Source: Thermoplasmata archaeon (GTDB taxonomy: Archaea; Thermoplasmatota; E2; DHVEG-1). Taken from it: a DNA stretch of 7,923 bases. Made by a program: the position numbers and the translations under genes. The stretch covers positions 1-7,923 of the forward strand of contig DAOWHD010000063.1 of assembly GCA_030641605.1 (NCBI GenBank). Reading direction: 5' to 3'. Shown here one piece after another: positions 5,819-7,923 of the stretch (positions are counted from its first letter, which is position 1; each line of letters begins with the position of its first letter). Under the pieces are notes generated by a model. It saw only the letters and a list, made by a program, of their open reading frames with translations. It made no database searches and was not told where the DNA came from.

Positions 5819-6721
5819 TCAATCAGCCATAAAGTTGACAAGGTATGCCAATATGCTGTTCATTAAGGTATCGACACCGCGTATTTTGCCAATATCAATT
5901 ATTTTTCCATTTATAGATTCGATTTCTGTTTTCTTTCCTTTCTTAAAACTTTGAAGCATTGAAGAATAGTTCTCAGAGGTATCCTCAATTACCTCTCTTG
6001 TCTTTTGAAACATATCCTCAAACGACAGATTTAGCCCTTCAGCGTTTGCAATATTTGTAGATTCTTCACACACCTTCTCTACAATCTTTTCCAATATGGG
6101 GTTTTCCAAAAGATAGCCGTTTTTACATTGAAAAATAGTGGTTAGTGGATTTATGCTAGAATTTACTATTGCCTTGATCCATATCTCCTTGACGATATTC
6201 TTGCTAATCGTTGTTTCAATTCCTGCCTCATTGAATATATTTACAATATTTTTTATCCGCTCAGTTTTTTTCCCATCTAATTCTCCAAAAACGGTTTTTC
6301 CCTTGCCTGTATGTCTGATGAGACCCGGCTCTGGAAATATGGATCCATGAGTAGTGACACCTGCTATTGTTTGTTTACGATCCACAATTTTTCCGATCTC
6401 ATCTATGTTATCTAATCCATTTTGAAACGAGAGGATTGTTGTATTGCTGCCTATTATTTTCCGTGCTTTTTTTAATGCATCCTCTGTATCGTATGATTTT
6501 ACAGTTATAATCAAAAGATCGGGAGGGTTTTTTATGTCATTGACTGAAAGCATGATAGGCACTTTTTTGTTAAACTGTGTCTTTCCTTCTATTTTCAAAC
6601 TTCCTTTTCTTATAGCATTTACGTGAGGAGCCCTACCTATCAACATCACATTGTTTTTCTTAGATAGTAACGCACCGAACAGGGACCCTATTGCACCTGC
6701 GCCAAGAACAACAATATTCAT
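5819..6721 (-). CDS. panE: 2-dehydropantoate 2-reductase (ketopantoate reductase)
   Basis: PanE reduces 2-dehydropantoate to D-pantoate with NADPH, a step towards pantothenate or 4'-phosphopantothenate and coenzyme A. The 300-residue protein starts with a Rossmann fold: MNIVVLGAGAIGSLFGALLS with GAGAIG at 7-12. Other family landmarks are TVKSYDT (with Lys75), SFQNGLDN (with Asn101), GVTTHGS (121-127), WIKAIVNSSINPLTTIFQCK (with the catalytic Lys183), and SSMLQSF...TEIESINGKI (with Glu266), so all expected active-site residues are present and length is normal. The ATG at 6721 overlaps the stop of the ThiI-like gene in ATGA, which indicates translational coupling; an ATG at 6745 would add eight residues ahead of the Rossmann strand and is rejected. 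A weak T tract follows the stop. Other members of the ApbA/PanE family act on related oxoacids, but the conserved residues make ketopantoate the best choice. Confidence 0.92.
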   Translation of the reverse strand: MNIVVLGAGAIGSLFGALLSKKNNVMLIGRAPHVNAIRKGSLKIEGKTQFNKKVPIMLSVNDIKNPPDLLIITVKSYDTEDALKKARKIIGSNTTILSFQNGLDNIDEIGKIVDRKQTIAGVTTHGSIFPEPGLIRHTGKGKTVFGELDGKKTERIKNIVNIFNEAGIETTISKNIVKEIWIKAIVNSSINPLTTIFQCKNGYLLENPILEKIVEKVCEESTNIANAEGLNLSFEDMFQKTREVIEDTSENYSSMLQSFKKGKKTEIESINGKIIDIGKIRGVDTLMNSILAYLVNFMAD

Positions 6722-7629
6722 ATCAGTATCCCTATCTCCTCGCATTTCATATTTATTTCATTTTTATCCATAGCAATCAAAGGATGTAAAATCAAATGTT
6801 CGACATGTCTTTTTAATTGACTAATATCAGATAAAGAATCAGACGGATTTTCATTAAGAGTATGCCCTGTAACAACTGCATCGCAATTTCCTTCAGATGC
6901 TTTTTTGTTTAAACATTCGTAGATGTTTTCTTTTATGCCCATTGTATGGATGCTTGACTCTGCATACCATTTAGACATAAATGATTGCAGGGCACCAGTA
7001 TTGGATTTGTTTGTATTGAGAAAAATTACCTTACACCCCCTCCGCATAAGATACCATGCCGCCAAGATTGATTTTGGATCGTCAATCAACGCCAGGGCTT
7101 TCCCCTGCGTGTCCGAGGGCATGCCCCCAATTCCACGGATTTTTTTTGTAAAAAGATAAGCGTTTTCATTGCGTATTTCGATAAACAACTCAAAATCTGG
7201 TGTATTCAAATCTACTTTTGCATGGGTTGCATCGACAATATCACTTCCAATGCTAATTGCAACATCCTGGCTAGTAAACTCATGATTTCCGGTTCTGGTA
7301 ACTCTAAGCGCAAAGCTTTTTTCTTTTGTCAAAATCTTTTTTGAAATGTCTACAGCAAAATCAGAAATAGCATCCATGTCCGCTGTTGTTTTTAGTGATG
7401 GGCTGAAAGAGGCTACGCCAAAAATTCTCTGTAACACATCTATGCTTTCGTTTATTTGACTAGTGAAAACATATATTCTACCCCATTCTCTTCTTATTGT
7501 ATGAGATATGTTTTCAGTTTTTAATGCTGATTTTATGTTCTTTACTAAGGCATTCTCAAAATATCTTCTAGTAACTTTGCCTTTTAATGCAATTTCTCCG
7601 TATCTAATTAGTATTAGCTCGCATTTCAC
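6718..7629 (-). CDS. ThiI-like THUMP protein lacking the PP-loop, C-terminally short
   Basis: The protein (303 residues, GTG start at 7629) is clearly related to ThiI, which adenylates tRNA U8 for 4-thiouridine formation and can serve thiamine thiazole synthesis. The N-terminal ferredoxin-like domain (about 1-70) begins LILIRYGEIALKGK, typical of ThiI, and the THUMP RNA-binding domain spans about 71-165. In the ATP-pyrophosphatase domain the expected SGGxDSP loop is replaced by IDDPKSI (182-188, within GKALALIDDPKSILAAW), so the glycines and aspartate needed to bind ATP are missing. VVTGHTLNENP (252-262) and HPLIAMDKNEI (282-292) match the later ThiI motifs, but the protein ends at EIGILI, soon after, where ThiI normally continues for tens of residues. 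It has no rhodanese domain. It may bind tRNA without catalysing thiolation. The stop overlaps the panE start (ATGA). No strong ribosome-binding site precedes the GTG. Family is sure, function is not. Confidence 0.85.
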   Translation of the reverse strand: MKCELILIRYGEIALKGKVTRRYFENALVKNIKSALKTENISHTIRREWGRIYVFTSQINESIDVLQRIFGVASFSPSLKTTADMDAISDFAVDISKKILTKEKSFALRVTRTGNHEFTSQDVAISIGSDIVDATHAKVDLNTPDFELFIEIRNENAYLFTKKIRGIGGMPSDTQGKALALIDDPKSILAAWYLMRRGCKVIFLNTNKSNTGALQSFMSKWYAESSIHTMGIKENIYECLNKKASEGNCDAVVTGHTLNENPSDSLSDISQLKRHVEHLILHPLIAMDKNEINMKCEEIGILI

Positions 7630-7687
7630 GACTAGTCAGTAGCATATTTTATTACATTAATATTTGGTAAAAACTCTAGATGTGGAA

Positions 7688-7699
7688 GTTTATATAAAC
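7688..7699 (-). promoter_or_regulatory. Palindromic TATA box upstream of the thiI-like/panE unit
   Basis: GTTTATATAAAC is a perfect 12-bp palindrome containing an excellent TATA box. Transcription from it leftwards would start near 7668, leaving about 39 nt of leader before the GTG at 7629. A second weaker AT-rich box (around 7643-7655) closer to the gene could give a nearly leaderless transcript instead. Confidence 0.5.
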
Positions 7700-7702
7700 T
7701 AT

Positions 7703-7724
7703 GGTTAACCCAAGTTAAACTTGG
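7703..7724. repeat. Two abutting palindromes upstream of the thiI-like/panE promoter
   Basis: GGTTAACC (7703-7710) is a perfect 8-bp palindrome. It shares its last base with CCAAGTTAAACTTGG (7710-7724), an inverted repeat with 7-bp arms around one base. Both lie directly upstream of the TATA box, the usual place for an archaeal activator or for a repressor touching the BRE. No regulator can be named from the sequence. Confidence 0.45.
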
Positions 7725-7740
7725 CATTTGGCCGTTTTAG

Positions 7741-7752
7741 AAAAAGAAAAAA
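7741..7752 (-). terminator. Oligo-T terminator after the surface-protein gene
   Basis: On the minus strand, T6-C-T5 (complement of 7752-7741) begins 18 nt after the TAG stop at 7771-7773. This is a typical archaeal oligo-T terminator separating the right-edge gene from the thiI-like/panE unit. Confidence 0.6.
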
Positions 7753-7770
7753 GAGGTTTTTAGTTTATCA

Positions 7771-7923
7771 CTAGAAACCTGCTAATTTATCATAGATTGG
7801 CTGTAAAATCTGTTCCAGTATTGGAAACCGTTCTATAAGTCTCTCCAGGAATAGCAAGAAGGGGTTGCTGATTGCTTTGTTTTTTGGCATGCTGACACTT
7901 AATGGATCTGACCAGGGGCTTTC
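7771..7923 (-). CDS. C-terminal 50 residues of a probable surface protein
   Basis: A minus-strand frame is open from the right edge to a TAG at 7771-7773, showing only the protein's end. It reads ESPWSDPLSVSMPKNKAISN followed by PFLLFLERLIERFPILEQIL and QPIYDKLAGF. The pattern of a short strand, MPKNKA, then an amphipathic helix rich in Phe, Leu and Pro reminds me of a tail, MPRNKAxxxPFLxFLxxxPxxFPxL, that I recall at the C-terminus of large secreted, repeat-rich proteins in archaea; this is memory, not a search. If right, the gene encodes a cell-surface protein and the tail may serve anchoring or sorting. It is followed by an oligo-T terminator. The coding frame is well supported by lack of stops, sensible composition and the terminator; the functional guess is weak. 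Confidence 0.65.
   Translation of the reverse strand, partial: ESPWSDPLSVSMPKNKAISNPFLLFLERLIERFPILEQILQPIYDKLAGF

Noticed and set aside
6138..7159. Plus-strand open frames opposite panE and the ThiI-like gene.
   Set aside because: They mirror conserved minus-strand coding sequence; some look hydrophobic only because of the complementary codons.
1..7923. CRISPR arrays, tRNA or rRNA genes, insertion-sequence ends.
   Set aside because: Reading both strands showed no regularly spaced repeats, no cloverleaf-like stretch with a TTCGA-type arm, and no transposase frame.

Overview
The window reads as chromosomal DNA of a euryarchaeon. The evidence is a two-unit (fused, alpha2-type) archaeal tRNA-splicing endonuclease, archaeal TATA-like boxes upstream of genes, oligo-T tracts just after stop codons, and archaeal-type versions of glyoxylate reductase, ketopantoate reductase and a ThiI-like protein. 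Base composition is AT-rich by eye. A Thermoplasmata-related lineage is a reasonable guess, but only a guess: no rRNA or other phylogenetic marker is present.

Layout. (1) Positions 1-883 are an accessory strip on the minus strand. They hold a C-terminal remnant of an unrecognised protein ending in an oligo-T terminator (695-883), a DUF2958-like small protein with its own TATA box and an apparent frameshift in a five-base homopolymer (330-645), a 52-residue two-CxxC zinc-ribbon protein (127-285), and the start of another small Cys-containing protein running off the left edge (1-87). The short genes, good Shine-Dalgarno sites and decay suggest a plasmid-, virus- or island-derived segment. (2) Positions 1021-2778 on the plus strand carry endA and a UPF0173-type metallo-beta-lactamase-fold hydrolase. 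(3) Positions 2768-7629 on the minus strand carry, in transcription order, a ThiI-like THUMP protein without a PP-loop, panE (ATGA overlap with the ThiI-like gene), a membrane-anchored metzincin-like protease with calcium-binding repeats, and a D-2-hydroxyacid dehydrogenase of the glyoxylate/hydroxypyruvate reductase type. The last overlaps the hydrolase gene tail to tail by 11 bp. (4) Positions 7771-7923 hold the last 50 codons of a further minus-strand gene that looks like the tail of a cell-surface protein, followed by an oligo-T terminator.

The core genes serve unrelated housekeeping tasks: tRNA intron removal, pantoate synthesis for coenzyme A, and 2-oxoacid/2-hydroxyacid interconversion. 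I see no complete new defence or mobile system. The points most worth following are the ThiI-like protein that has lost its ATP-binding loop and is translationally coupled to panE, the extracellular protease with a non-standard third zinc ligand, the repairable homopolymer frameshift, and the palindromes just upstream of the thiI-panE promoter.
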